From: Muribaculaceae bacterium
GTDB lineage: Bacteria; Bacteroidota; Bacteroidia; Bacteroidales; Muribaculaceae
Assembly (NCBI GenBank): GCA_016287065.1
Contig: JAEEVB010000052.1
Location: 1 to 12,483 of the forward strand
Reading direction: 5' to 3'
Length of the DNA: 12,483 nt
The notes under the pieces are model-generated. The model saw only the letters and a program-made list of their open reading frames with translations, did no database searches and was not told the origin of the DNA. This document shows, piece by piece, positions 1 to 7,293 of this stretch. The first letter of the stretch is position 1. Every line of letters begins with the position of its first letter. The translations under genes and the position numbers were made by a program.

Positions 1-72
1 TAGGTAACCGCCCCCTAAACCGAGAGGAGTCAGCAATGGCTCATCTTTTTTGTGTCATAGCGTGAGGGTCCC
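1..72. repeat. Direct repeat copy 1 (about 70 bp), pairs with 142-210
   Basis: This block matches 142-210. Both begin TAGGTAACCGCCCC. Both then carry a hairpin with a GCAA loop and a T tract, and both end with GTG(T/C)CATAGCGTGA(G/A)GG followed by CCC. The last ~20 bases differ by two substitutions and one single-base indel. The stem sequences differ more, but each can still fold. Copy 1 touches the window edge, so the element may extend further left. Its identity as a named family is unknown to me. Confidence 0.8.
24..51 (+). terminator. Hairpin plus T tract inside repeat copy 1
   Basis: A 9-position stem (24-32 with 37-45) has one mismatch and one G-T wobble and closes a GCAA loop at 33-36. 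Six T residues follow at 46-51. The form is that of a rho-independent terminator for rightward transcription entering from outside the window. The stem is weaker than in copy 2. Termination activity is inferred. Confidence 0.55.
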
Positions 73-426
73 ACCGTTCCTTCCCATCCCTAACAGGAAC
101 TTAAGCGTCACCACGGCGATGGTCTGCGACATGGGAAGGCGTAGGTAACCGCCCCTTAAGAGAGGATTCCGCAAGGAGTCCTCTTTTTTTGTGCCATAGC
201 GTGAAGGCCCGTCTAGTTGCTCTAGTTGCTCTAGTTGTTCTAGATATTCTAGTATTTCTAGCCCGCTTAGCCGTTCTAGCCTGTCTAGATTTTCTAGTAT
301 TTCTAGCTTCTCCAGCGACTCAATATATTCTGGATGATTTAGAAAGGCTAGTGTTTCTAGAGACCCAGAGGTGCTAGCGGTGTGCTCGAATTGGTGGGAG
401 ACGAGCTGCTGTTCTAGAGTTTTCAT
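55..426 (-). CDS. Doubtful small Leu-Glu-x repeat protein
   Basis: This is an open frame of 123 codons from ATG at 426 to TGA at 55. Residues 1-22 are non-repetitive. Residues 23-72 are mostly Leu-Glu/Asp-x triplets encoded by the CTAG array. The remainder is translated from direct repeat 2 and the spacer, and the frame stops in repeat 1. The ATG follows an A-rich leader (CATAAAA) typical of Bacteroidetes starts. A strict period of three is neither a leucine-rich repeat nor a coiled-coil heptad, and no known family is recognised. The opposite strand is also open through the array, as a 9-bp repeat allows, so openness alone is weak evidence. It could be a real low-complexity protein, or simply a frame carried by a repeat element. 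Confidence 0.3.
   Translation of the reverse strand: MKTLEQQLVSHQFEHTASTSGSLETLAFLNHPEYIESLEKLEILENLDRLERLSGLEILEYLEQLEQLEQLDGPSRYGTKKEDSLRNPLLRGGYLRLPMSQTIAVVTLKFLLGMGRNGGTLTL
76..139. repeat. Structured spacer with overlapping inverted repeats
   Basis: The spacer between the two direct repeats has a perfect 9-bp inverted repeat, CCTTCCCAT at 79-87 with ATGGGAAGG at 131-139. A second, shorter pair is GTTCCT at 76-81 with AGGAAC at 95-100. The two pairings share bases 79-81, so they cannot both form completely. This segment has no counterpart after copy 2, where the CTAG array begins instead. Function is unknown; an RNA switch, a mobile-element end or chance are all open. Confidence 0.5.
142..210. 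repeat. Direct repeat copy 2 (about 70 bp), pairs with 1-72
   Basis: This is the second copy of the block at 1-72, starting with the same TAGGTAACCGCCCC and ending GTGCCATAGCGTGAAGGCCC. It has the better hairpin of the two (161-184). It directly abuts the 9-bp CTAG array, which starts at 212. GGTAACC near the left end is itself a palindrome present in both copies. Confidence 0.8.
161..190 (+). terminator. Strong GCAA-loop hairpin with T tract (repeat copy 2)
   Basis: A 10-bp stem (161-170 AGAGGATTCC with 175-184 GGAGTCCTCT, one G-T wobble) closes a GCAA loop, a GNRA-type tetraloop in RNA. T residues follow at 185-190. It has the full form of an intrinsic terminator for the + strand. No gene on that strand precedes it inside the window, so it would serve transcription coming from the left, backed up by the similar hairpin at 24-51. 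Confidence 0.7.
212..360. repeat. 9-bp-period TCTAGnnnn array
   Basis: TCTAG or a close variant recurs every 9 bases at 212, 221, 230, 239, 248, 257, 266 (CTTAG), 275, 284, 293 and 302. Degenerate units follow at 311, 320, 329, 338 and 347, and an intact one at 356. About 17 units lie in register. The register slips by one base after 360, but CTAG occurs again at 374 and 414. The four bases between cores vary. I count 14 CTAG tetramers between 213 and 417, against only a handful in the remaining 12 kb. On the minus strand the array reads (CTA-GAn-nnn)n, giving Leu-Glu/Asp-x triplets. The near-invariant CTA codon points to constraint, or recent expansion, at the DNA or RNA level. Confidence 0.9.
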
Positions 427-538
427 TTTTATGAAGTGTGGGGTTTAATTATTTTTAACTGTGAAAAACAGAGATGAGATATAAAAATTATTTAATTTAG
501 CATAATTATTCCTTTAAGTATATTGGGAAATTTTTTAA
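427..538. promoter_or_regulatory. AT-rich divergent intergenic region
   Basis: This very AT-rich gap lies between the leftward frame (start at 426) and the rightward dockerin-protein gene (start at 539). On the + strand, TAATTTAG at 493-500 is one mismatch from the Bacteroidetes -7 consensus TAnnTTTG and would give a leader of roughly 30 bases. No convincing TTTG lies at the -33 distance. No Shine-Dalgarno sequence precedes the ATG at 539. The promoter call is weak; only the composition and position are clear. Confidence 0.3.
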
Positions 539-3500
539 ATGATGTTTGCTATGAGACGACTGGTGACAAGAAACAGATGGTTGGCAGCATATTATGTTGC
601 AGCATTGCTGTTGTTGTGTCCATCGTTATTACAAGCACGAGAGCTGGTGCGCGATACCGTGTTCGTGTCTCAACTCCATGCCGAGCAGATTTTGCTTGGT
701 GGGCCTACGACGATACTTGTAGACCAAGATTGCCGATTGGCGAGCATCTCTGGAAACCATCCGCTTGAAATCATTACTATTAAAGGAGCCAAACTCACCG
801 TTGATGATTGCCATGACCAGACCTATGCGATAGATGTAACGGGACTGAGACTGACAGGTGATGGTATGCTGCAGATTACAGGTAAGCACAATGCCTTGAA
901 CCTGAATGGAGGTGAGTTGTGTTGCGAACATGCGAAGATGCGACTCGAGGCTCGCAATAGCGGGCCTGATGGTCAGGAAGGATGTGCTTTGGCAAATGCT
1001 GGAAACATCATGATAACGAGTAGCGAGGTGTGGATATATGGCGCCAATGTGGGTGTTGCCAATGCTGGCAACATCACCGTGAAAGAATCTGGCACCAGAT
1101 GTTATATTTCAGGTTGTCATGGTATTGCAACCGTTAAGTCAAATGGTGGACAGGTTGGTTGGGGTGCTGATACCGTGACGATAGAGAATGCTCAAGTTTA
1201 CGTGACTGCCCTTGATGGAAGTGGTATCGTTGCCCACGCTGTGAGAATTGATGGCGGACAACTGGATGTTTCGCAAACCGATGGCACTCAGCACGATTAT
1301 GCCGTGAGAGGCGATGTCCAGGCCACCGCATGCTCGTTGGCGGTGCATGCCGAGCAGATGGCTATCCAGGCAAATGTTGAAGGTGTGCGCTTTCACAATT
1401 GTTCGGCCTCTATCACAGCAGGAGAAAACTCCCGTGCCATTCAGGCACAGCAGATGACCATCATAGGAGATGACTCGACTACGGTGCGCATCAGTGCCGG
1501 CCGTGAGGCCATCTTTTGCTCGAGTGATCTCACAATCGACAATCACAGCGTTATGGCCCAATCGCATGCAAGAGGCCATATGGCAGTGAGTGTGCAAGGC
1601 GACATTAACATTACTATGCGCAACGGCATGCATGACTTCGTCTCGACTGTAGCACCTATGCGTGCCAACGGCCGAGTGAATATGCTGTGCCCCTATAGAG
1701 TGAACAATAATCCCATTTATAAGGTAGATGATAGTGGTCATTGGTTTGTGAATGGCGATGGCCGCGCCATTATTGGTCGCATTAATCTTACCCGTCCCAG
1801 TCTGCAGGACTGGCATGTTGTGGATAGTACAGGTCTTGCACCTTTCTCGGCAGGACATTGCACCTCAAAGGGCATTTATCATGTGGGCGAAGAAGTGACT
1901 GTGCAGTTGCCGCAGTCGCTGCTCAACTATGTGAATTGCGCCGATGAAGTACCCAGTATTGAGTGGTACAGGTCGACAGGTGACATCCAATCGCGTTATG
2001 AGCAAGTGGGAGAGGGATTCACTTACTTGACAAGCACTGCCGACGTCCAACGATATGTGTATGCCAAAATTCAGTTTGACACTCATGACAAGTGCTTACT
2101 TACCCACCCTGTGGTGGTGATAAAGTGCCAGCATGAGCATAATCCTGAAAAGCCTGAGCTCTCACTTGATCAGAACCGACTGTGGGTGATGAATCCTAAG
2201 GATAATCAGGAATATATGGTACTGAATACATTCAAGAGCGTGGGTTCGTTGCGAGAGAGTGATTGGGTAAGTGCCCAGTCTACTAACGACACGTTGGCTC
2301 CACTGCGGTTGCAGGGCACTCAGGGCGCTGTGAACTACGTCTATACGCGTTTCAAGGAGAGTGGTGAGTATGATGCCGGCAAGGTGGTGCTCTACAATGC
2401 CATCTACTATGGGAGTGGTGTGGCGACCAAGAGGGTGAACTTCAAGATCACTGGCGTGAATTGCACTGTGACCGATGATGTAGAGGGTATGAAGAATGTG
2501 CCGCTTGGCGGTGTGGTGCGCATTGAGGCTGAGCCAATGCCTGCCAATGCGACCGATTTCACCGGCATAGCAGGCTGGAACTGGATGCTCACGGGAGGAA
2601 CCACTCAGGTGAATGAAGCTGGTTATGGCGTACTATACACCGATTCGTTGTGCATCAAGCCCGTAGTCTTTGACAATGAGCATCGTTATACCACGGTCTA
2701 TGCTCTGCTCGACAAGCCTACTGAGTACAACCATGCTGTAATGTATGTGTACCGGAAAAGCACAGAAACCTATACTACGTTGTTCAATGTGTCGAATGCC
2801 GATAGCACCTATGAGCCCACCCATGTTGACGTAGGCGATGGTTCTGTCTTGACGTTGTCGGCTGGGAGCAGCGTAACACTTGCCGTGGAGTGCAAGCCAC
2901 AGGCGGCCTCGCTCGACGATGTTACCGCCATTCCTGAGAACTCAAGTGTGGAAGGAGAGGATGTTTTGTCGGCTTTGACCTTTGACCCTGTGAATAGGAC
3001 GCTAACCCTTGATGCCACACAGATTGTGGCTGGAACCACTGGTCGCTATGTCATTAAGAAAGGTAGCAAAAAGGTAGGAGAACTGAATTTGCAGGTGGTG
3101 GCTCCGACGTGCGACTCGCTTGCCATCTTGCCAAACCAGGTGATTGTTGACCCAGCTATTGGCGTGTGTCAACTGGATGTCGTGTTCAGTCCACCCAATG
3201 CCCCAGCGCTTGTGGAGTGGACCTCTAGTGATTCTCGCAAGGCGATTGTCGACAGCACCGGTAGGGTGGTGATTGATTTCACTCGAACCCAAGTGGGCGA
3301 CAGTGTGGTGATCAGCGCTAAATTGGGTGATTGCCTAGCCAGTTGTGTGGTGCACATAGGCGGTGACCAATACCCTCTGTGGATAGATGGCCTGCAGATT
3401 AATAGCATGAATCAGGACGATGTGGTGCGTGACGGAACCATGCGTCTCCAAGGCCACGTACTCACCCTTAGCGATGCATCCATCAGGAGGGTAAGCAGCC

Positions 3501-4087
3501 ATCTCGACCCCTTCGTCATCAAACTTTCGGGCACGAATGTGGTTGATGGCATCTTGGGCGTTACAGGGCTTGAAAATGTCATCACTGGCAAGGGCCAGCT
3601 GATAGTGGGTGCTGGTAGCGACAGGGCCATTACCTCCAGAGACGAAGACTCTGTTACGCTACTCGTTACGGGTGGCGCTGCGATACATGCCACCAAGTGC
3701 CGTGAAGCTGGCATCACCATCCCGCACCTTAGCGTTACTGGTCAGGAAACCGAGGTAGTGGTAGGAGGTCTTGTACCACTGCAGGTGGCAGAGTTGTGGG
3801 GCAACATCGTATCGCCTCCAGGTGCACGACTGCTCGATGGTTTTATTGTCGATGCCGATAATAACGTCGTACGCGATGAACTGGTGGTAATAACCGGAGA
3901 TGAGTTAGTGCCCTTACCTACAGGGGATGTTAACCGCAATGGCCATGTGAACGTGAGTGATGTGACCACACTGGTAAACATGATTCTGGGTGTGGTTCCC
4001 ATTAACTGGGATTCGGCTGACATTGACGGAAACGGACGCGTGAACGTGAGCGACGTGACGGCTCTTATCAACATCATTCTCAACTGA
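539..4087 (+). CDS. Secreted beta-helix / Ig-like protein with C-terminal dockerin
   Basis: This 1182-residue protein is predicted to be exported. Residues 1-33 form a signal peptide (basic RRLVTRNR, hydrophobic YYVAALLLL, likely cleavage after LQA). Initiation may be at Met1, Met2 or Met5; Met5 also leaves a complete signal. Residues ~55-390 are short strand-turn repeats rich in Gly, Asn and Ile (for example ANAGNI twice), as in right-handed beta-helix or Bacteroidales carbohydrate-binding-like modules. The middle (~430-860) looks like beta-sandwich modules, not identified. Residues ~862-950 resemble a bacterial Ig-like (Big_2) fold. A second beta-helix-like stretch spans ~957-1095. Residues 1128-1182 are a type I dockerin: two calcium-loop motifs, DVNRNGHVNVSD (1130-1141) and DIDGNGRVNVSD (1161-1172), each followed by an amphipathic helix. 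No catalytic domain is recognised, so an adhesive or structural surface role is inferred. No terminator is obvious downstream. Confidence 0.85.
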   Translation: MMFAMRRLVTRNRWLAAYYVAALLLLCPSLLQARELVRDTVFVSQLHAEQILLGGPTTILVDQDCRLASISGNHPLEIITIKGAKLTVDDCHDQTYAIDVTGLRLTGDGMLQITGKHNALNLNGGELCCEHAKMRLEARNSGPDGQEGCALANAGNIMITSSEVWIYGANVGVANAGNITVKESGTRCYISGCHGIATVKSNGGQVGWGADTVTIENAQVYVTALDGSGIVAHAVRIDGGQLDVSQTDGTQHDYAVRGDVQATACSLAVHAEQMAIQANVEGVRFHNCSASITAGENSRAIQAQQMTIIGDDSTTVRISAGREAIFCSSDLTIDNHSVMAQSHARGHMAVSVQGDINITMRNGMHDFVSTVAPMRANGRVNMLCPYRVNNNPIYKVDDSGHWFVNGDGRAIIGRINLTRPSLQDWHVVDSTGLAPFSAGHCTSKGIYHVGEEVTVQLPQSLLNYVNCADEVPSIEWYRSTGDIQSRYEQVGEGFTYLTSTADVQRYVYAKIQFDTHDKCLLTHPVVVIKCQHEHNPEKPELSLDQNRLWVMNPKDNQEYMVLNTFKSVGSLRESDWVSAQSTNDTLAPLRLQGTQGAVNYVYTRFKESGEYDAGKVVLYNAIYYGSGVATKRVNFKITGVNCTVTDDVEGMKNVPLGGVVRIEAEPMPANATDFTGIAGWNWMLTGGTTQVNEAGYGVLYTDSLCIKPVVFDNEHRYTTVYALLDKPTEYNHAVMYVYRKSTETYTTLFNVSNADSTYEPTHVDVGDGSVLTLSAGSSVTLAVECKPQAASLDDVTAIPENSSVEGEDVLSALTFDPVNRTLTLDATQIVAGTTGRYVIKKGSKKVGELNLQVVAPTCDSLAILPNQVIVDPAIGVCQLDVVFSPPNAPALVEWTSSDSRKAIVDSTGRVVIDFTRTQVGDSVVISAKLGDCLASCVVHIGGDQYPLWIDGLQINSMNQDDVVRDGTMRLQGHVLTLSDASIRRVSSHLDPFVIKLSGTNVVDGILGVTGLENVITGKGQLIVGAGSDRAITSRDEDSVTLLVTGGAAIHATKCREAGITIPHLSVTGQETEVVVGGLVPLQVAELWGNIVSPPGARLLDGFIVDADNNVVRDELVVITGDELVPLPTGDVNRNGHVNVSDVTTLVNMILGVVPINWDSADIDGNGRVNVSDVTALINIILN
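3920..4087 (+). other. Dockerin type I domain-coding segment
   Basis: The last 55 codons encode two near-duplicate 12-residue calcium-binding loops with Asp/Asn at positions 1, 3, 5 and 9 and Asp at 12. Each is followed by a Val-Thr-x-Leu-hydrophobic helix (VTTLVNMIL and VTALINIIL). The two halves share the VNVSDVT core, showing the internal duplication typical of dockerins. In clostridia these bind cohesins. No cohesin is encoded in this window, and the binding partner in Bacteroidales is not evident. Confidence 0.85.
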
Positions 4088-4224
4088 CGACCACCTCTGC
4101 TTCCAGCGACAATACGCAATCCCTTTTTGCAAAAAAATGCCCACAAGTGCAATAAATCTGCTATTTCTTCGTTTAACGATTAATAAGGGCGGTATGCCCT
4201 TGCCATACTAAAGAGCTAACATCA
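4088..4224 (+). promoter_or_regulatory. Leader / possible promoter of the porE-like run
   Basis: This gap contains TAAATCTG at 4153-4160, one mismatch from TAnnTTTG, and TTTG at 4126-4129. The 23-base spacing is longer than the usual ~19-21. TTTTTGCAAAAA at 4124-4135 is a perfect 12-bp palindrome. AAGGGC at 4185-4190 pairs with GCCCTT at 4196-4201 around GGTAT, a leader hairpin without a T tract. That hairpin overlaps an alternative pairing of GTATG (4192-4196) with CATAC (4204-4208). The transcription start is not certain, and there is no clear terminator for the upstream gene. Confidence 0.3.
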
Positions 4225-6648
4225 ATGAAACGAACGATATACATACTTGTGGCTTTATTTGCCGGGGCATTGTTGCTGGGTCTTGACTCGTGCAAGACAC
4301 CCAAGATGCGTGTTGCCGACGAGGCCTATGAGCGTGGAGAGTATAACGATGCTTCCATCATTTATCGCAAAATTTACAACAAGCTGAGCCATAAGGAAGA
4401 CCGTTGGCTACGTGGTGAGGTTGCCTACAAGATGGGTCTCTGCTACCGTCACCTAAGTCAGAGTTCTCGTGCTGAGGCGGCTTTTGTGAATGCGTTGCGT
4501 TATGAGTTTGAGGAAGATAGTACCGTGTATCTGTATCTGGCACAGGCCCAGCATATGAACGGCAAATGGAACGAGGCTCGTCAGAACTATGAGCGCTACC
4601 TCACCTATGTGCCCGATAACTATGTGGCTAAGCAGGGCATACGTGCGTGCGACATGGCTCCCAAATGGAAAGAGCAGGGCTCGCGCTACACCGTGAAACT
4701 TGATAAGATGTTCAACTCGCGCCGTGCCGACTTCTGCCCACAGTACCTTGGAGCCGATTGCGACCAGATCTTCTTCACGTCATCGACCGAGAAGGCTACA
4801 GGTGAGAACAAGAGTGAGATAACTGGTACAAAACGTAGCGATATCTTCTTTTCCAAAAAAGACGATAAAGGCAAATGGCAGCGGCCAGAAGCTGTAGAAG
4901 GTGACCTGAATACCGAGTGGGACGAGGGTGTGACCTCGTTCAGCCCCGATGGTTCGACGATGTATCTTGCCAAAGTGATCAGGAAGGCCGATGCCGCATC
5001 GCCTGTCGAAATTTATACATCAGCGCGTTCGGAGGCGAAGTGGGGTGCTGCCGCCAAGTTTGATATCACTGCCGACACGTTGTCGTCGTATGGCGATCCT
5101 GCGGTGAGCGCTGACGGTAACTGGCTCTACTTCACGAGCGACATGCCCGGCGGTTATGGAGGTCTGGACTTGTGGCGCATCAACATCAAAGAACGTGTGG
5201 GAACCCTCGAGAACCTTGGCCCTCAGATTAACACACCCGGTGACGAACGATTCCCGTATTGCCGTACCGACAGTGTGCTCTACTTCTCGAGCAACGGTCA
5301 CGCGGGTTTTGGCGGTCTAGACCTGTTCAAGGCTACGCTGCAGCCATCTCACAGGTGGTTTATCCAGAATATGGGTTCTCCAATGAACTCATCGGGCGAT
5401 GATTTCGGCATTACTTTTGGCAAGGGAGAAACAGGCTTTTTCAGCTCGAATCGCAAGGATGCACGTGGTTATGACAAGATATACAGTTTCGAGAAACCGG
5501 AACTGAAGGTGTGGATATCGGGCTATGTGCTCGACAAGGACGAGGAACCGGTTCCCAATGCTGTGATACGCATTGTGGGCGACGACGGCAGCAACCAGAA
5601 GGCAGCCGCCAAGCCCGACGGCAGTTTCCGCTTCGACCTGGAGCGTGGCGTGAAGTATGTGATGCTTGCTGGCGCTGCTGGTTACCTGAATGCTCAGCAG
5701 CAGTTTGAAAGCGACATAGAGGAGTCGGATGCCGAATACTACGTCGACTTTGTGCTCGCAGCCATGATGAAACCGCAGGTCATCGAGAATATCTTCTATG
5801 ACTTCGACAAGGCCTCGTTGAGGCCCGAATCAAAGAAAGCACTCGACGAGATGGTCAAGACCCTCAAAGAGAATCCCTATGTTACCATCGAGCTCTCGGC
5901 TCACACCGACCGAGTGGGTAGCGACCAGTATAATGACGGATTGAGCCAGCGCCGCGCACAGTCGGTAGTCGACTATCTTGTAAAGCACGGCATCGAGCTC
6001 GCACGTCTCAAGCCCCAAGGCTATGGCAAGCGCCGGCCCAAAGTTGTCACCAAGCGCATTAACAGGCTCTATCCGCAGTTTGCTGTGGGTGACACCCTCA
6101 ATGTGGCACGCGTAGACTCCCTCTCTAAAGAAGATCGTGCTGCTGCCGACCAGATTAACCGCCGCACCGAGTTTATGGTACTCAGCTCCAATTTCCAGCC
6201 ATTTGCCGAAGACCTCAAACGTATGCGTGAAGAGGCCGAGCGACTCCGTGCCGAGGCCGAGGAGCGTGGCGAGGTGTTCATCCCGCCCGCCTATCTGCAG
6301 GGCGAGGAAAAGGGCGATGCTGCTTCCTCAGTCACCACGGGTTCTATTGGCAACCAACCTGTGAATCTTGATGAAGATGCAGAGGCTCTGAAGAGGAAAG
6401 AGATGGAGAAGGCAGGCCTTGATCCTGATAAAGAAGGCAAGAAGCCTGATTCAGGTGGACTCTCAGGCCCAGGCATGACGGGCGGCGATAAGGGCAGCGG
6501 TTCAGGTTCGGGCCGTGGCTCAAGCTCCGGCCGCGGTTCAGGCTCTGGCGGTAACACGCAAGGTGGCACCAGGGGCTCCGACCTCGACGGCATGTCGACC
6601 AAGGAGATTATCGACAAGGCCCGAAAAGACGCTAAGAAGGGTCATTAA
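4225..6648 (+). CDS. porE: PorE-like OmpA-family lipoprotein (type IX secretion system)
   Basis: This 807-residue predicted outer-membrane lipoprotein has a hydrophobic signal ending in the lipobox LDSC, with Cys23 as lipidation site. Residues ~24-150 form TPR-like helical repeats. Residues ~155-425 hold PD40/WD40-like propeller blades, with repeated S-x-DG-x-x-[ML]YF/YL and GGLDL motifs (for example 290-320 and 340-370). A carboxypeptidase-regulatory-like domain (~427-512) follows. An OmpA-C peptidoglycan-binding domain lies at ~519-655, with Asp562 in HTDRVG and Arg577 in LSQRRA, the pair that contacts diaminopimelate in this fold. This domain order matches PorE, the Bacteroidales T9SS component thought to anchor the machinery to the cell wall. 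Oddities are an extra ~40 residues between GYGK (602) and NRRTEF (645-650), and a ~150-residue tail with a charged coiled-coil-like helix (~658-690) and a Gly/Ser/Arg-rich stretch. A PorE-like paralogue with another role cannot be excluded. Confidence 0.85.
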   Translation: MKRTIYILVALFAGALLLGLDSCKTPKMRVADEAYERGEYNDASIIYRKIYNKLSHKEDRWLRGEVAYKMGLCYRHLSQSSRAEAAFVNALRYEFEEDSTVYLYLAQAQHMNGKWNEARQNYERYLTYVPDNYVAKQGIRACDMAPKWKEQGSRYTVKLDKMFNSRRADFCPQYLGADCDQIFFTSSTEKATGENKSEITGTKRSDIFFSKKDDKGKWQRPEAVEGDLNTEWDEGVTSFSPDGSTMYLAKVIRKADAASPVEIYTSARSEAKWGAAAKFDITADTLSSYGDPAVSADGNWLYFTSDMPGGYGGLDLWRINIKERVGTLENLGPQINTPGDERFPYCRTDSVLYFSSNGHAGFGGLDLFKATLQPSHRWFIQNMGSPMNSSGDDFGITFGKGETGFFSSNRKDARGYDKIYSFEKPELKVWISGYVLDKDEEPVPNAVIRIVGDDGSNQKAAAKPDGSFRFDLERGVKYVMLAGAAGYLNAQQQFESDIEESDAEYYVDFVLAAMMKPQVIENIFYDFDKASLRPESKKALDEMVKTLKENPYVTIELSAHTDRVGSDQYNDGLSQRRAQSVVDYLVKHGIELARLKPQGYGKRRPKVVTKRINRLYPQFAVGDTLNVARVDSLSKEDRAAADQINRRTEFMVLSSNFQPFAEDLKRMREEAERLRAEAEERGEVFIPPAYLQGEEKGDAASSVTTGSIGNQPVNLDEDAEALKRKEMEKAGLDPDKEGKKPDSGGLSGPGMTGGDKGSGSGSGRGSSSGRGSGSGGNTQGGTRGSDLDGMSTKEIIDKARKDAKKGH

Positions 6649-6681
6649 CCCCCTAAACTTAAAACCTTAAACCAACAAGAT

Positions 6682-7293
6682 ATGTTCTCAGGAATAGTAG
6701 AAGAAGCTGCCCAGGTGGTGGCACTAGAGAGAGAAGAAGGAAACCTGCATATCACGCTGAAGTGCAGTTTTACCGACGAGTTGAAGATTGACCAGAGTGT
6801 GGCGCACAATGGTGTATGTCTCACAGTGGTGCAGTTGCCCGGTGACGGTACCTACACCGTTACAGCTGTTCAGGAGACACTTGACCGCAGTAATCTGGGT
6901 CTGCTCAAGGTGGGCGACGAGGTGAACGTGGAGCGCAGTATGTTGATGAACGGGCGCCTTGATGGTCACATTGTGCAAGGCCATGTTGACCAGACGGCAA
7001 CCTGCCAGAGCGTGACCGAGGAAGACGGTAGCTGGCGTTACCGCTTTGCTTACGAAGTGCCTGCTGGCATGGCCTCGAAGGGCTATGTGACTGTGGAGAA
7101 GGGTAGTGTGACGGTAAATGGTGTGAGCCTGACAGTGTGTAACAGTGAGCCTAACAGCTTTGAGGTTGCCATCATCCCCTATACCCACCAGTTGACCAAC
7201 TTCCACAACATTGTGAAGGGCACAGTGGTGAATCTGGAATTTGACATCATAGGCAAGTATCTTGCCCGCCTTATGGAATTCACCGAGAAATGA
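6682..7293 (+). CDS. ribE: Riboflavin synthase alpha chain
   Basis: This cytoplasmic enzyme dismutates two 6,7-dimethyl-8-ribityllumazine molecules to riboflavin and 5-amino-6-ribitylaminouracil, the last step of vitamin B2 synthesis. At 203 residues it has normal family length. Two tandem lumazine-binding domains are visible. The first begins MFSGIVEE and contains SVAHNGVCLTV (39-49). The second begins after GRLDGHIVQGHVD (91-103) and contains KGSVTVNGVSLTV (140-152). The end, LEFDIIGKYLARL, fits the C-terminal helix that mediates trimer formation. The start is fixed by the conserved MF-S/T-G-I motif, 33 bases after the PorE-like gene. Its stop overlaps the start of the next gene by 4 bases, so translational coupling is likely. 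No FMN-riboswitch-like leader is seen in the short gap before it. Confidence 0.95.
   Translation: MFSGIVEEAAQVVALEREEGNLHITLKCSFTDELKIDQSVAHNGVCLTVVQLPGDGTYTVTAVQETLDRSNLGLLKVGDEVNVERSMLMNGRLDGHIVQGHVDQTATCQSVTEEDGSWRYRFAYEVPAGMASKGYVTVEKGSVTVNGVSLTVCNSEPNSFEVAIIPYTHQLTNFHNIVKGTVVNLEFDIIGKYLARLMEFTEK

Noticed and set aside
212..360. CRISPR array
   Set aside because: The period is 9 bp with a 5-base core and 4 variable bases; there are no spacer-length unique segments and no cas genes.
189..377. Plus-strand 62-codon frame through the CTAG array
   Set aside because: A 9-bp repeat is a multiple of three and leaves several frames open; the Val-Leu-rich product has no start context or family.
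608..622. Lipobox LLLC in the signal peptide of the 1182-residue protein
   Set aside because: Leu directly before Cys is a poor lipobox, and a good signal peptidase I site (LQA before Arg34) follows.
1139..1858. 239-codon minus-strand frame inside the dockerin-protein gene
   Set aside because: It is antisense to a continuous 1182-codon gene with signal peptide and dockerin; no independent start signal or domain.
4185..4201. Terminator for the dockerin-protein gene
   Set aside because: The AAGGGC/GCCCTT hairpin has no T tract and sits just 24 bases before the next start codon; better described as a leader hairpin.
6291..6617. Pro/Glu-rich 108-codon minus-strand frame
   Set aside because: It is the complement of the Gly/Ser-rich tail of the PorE-like gene; low-complexity shadow.
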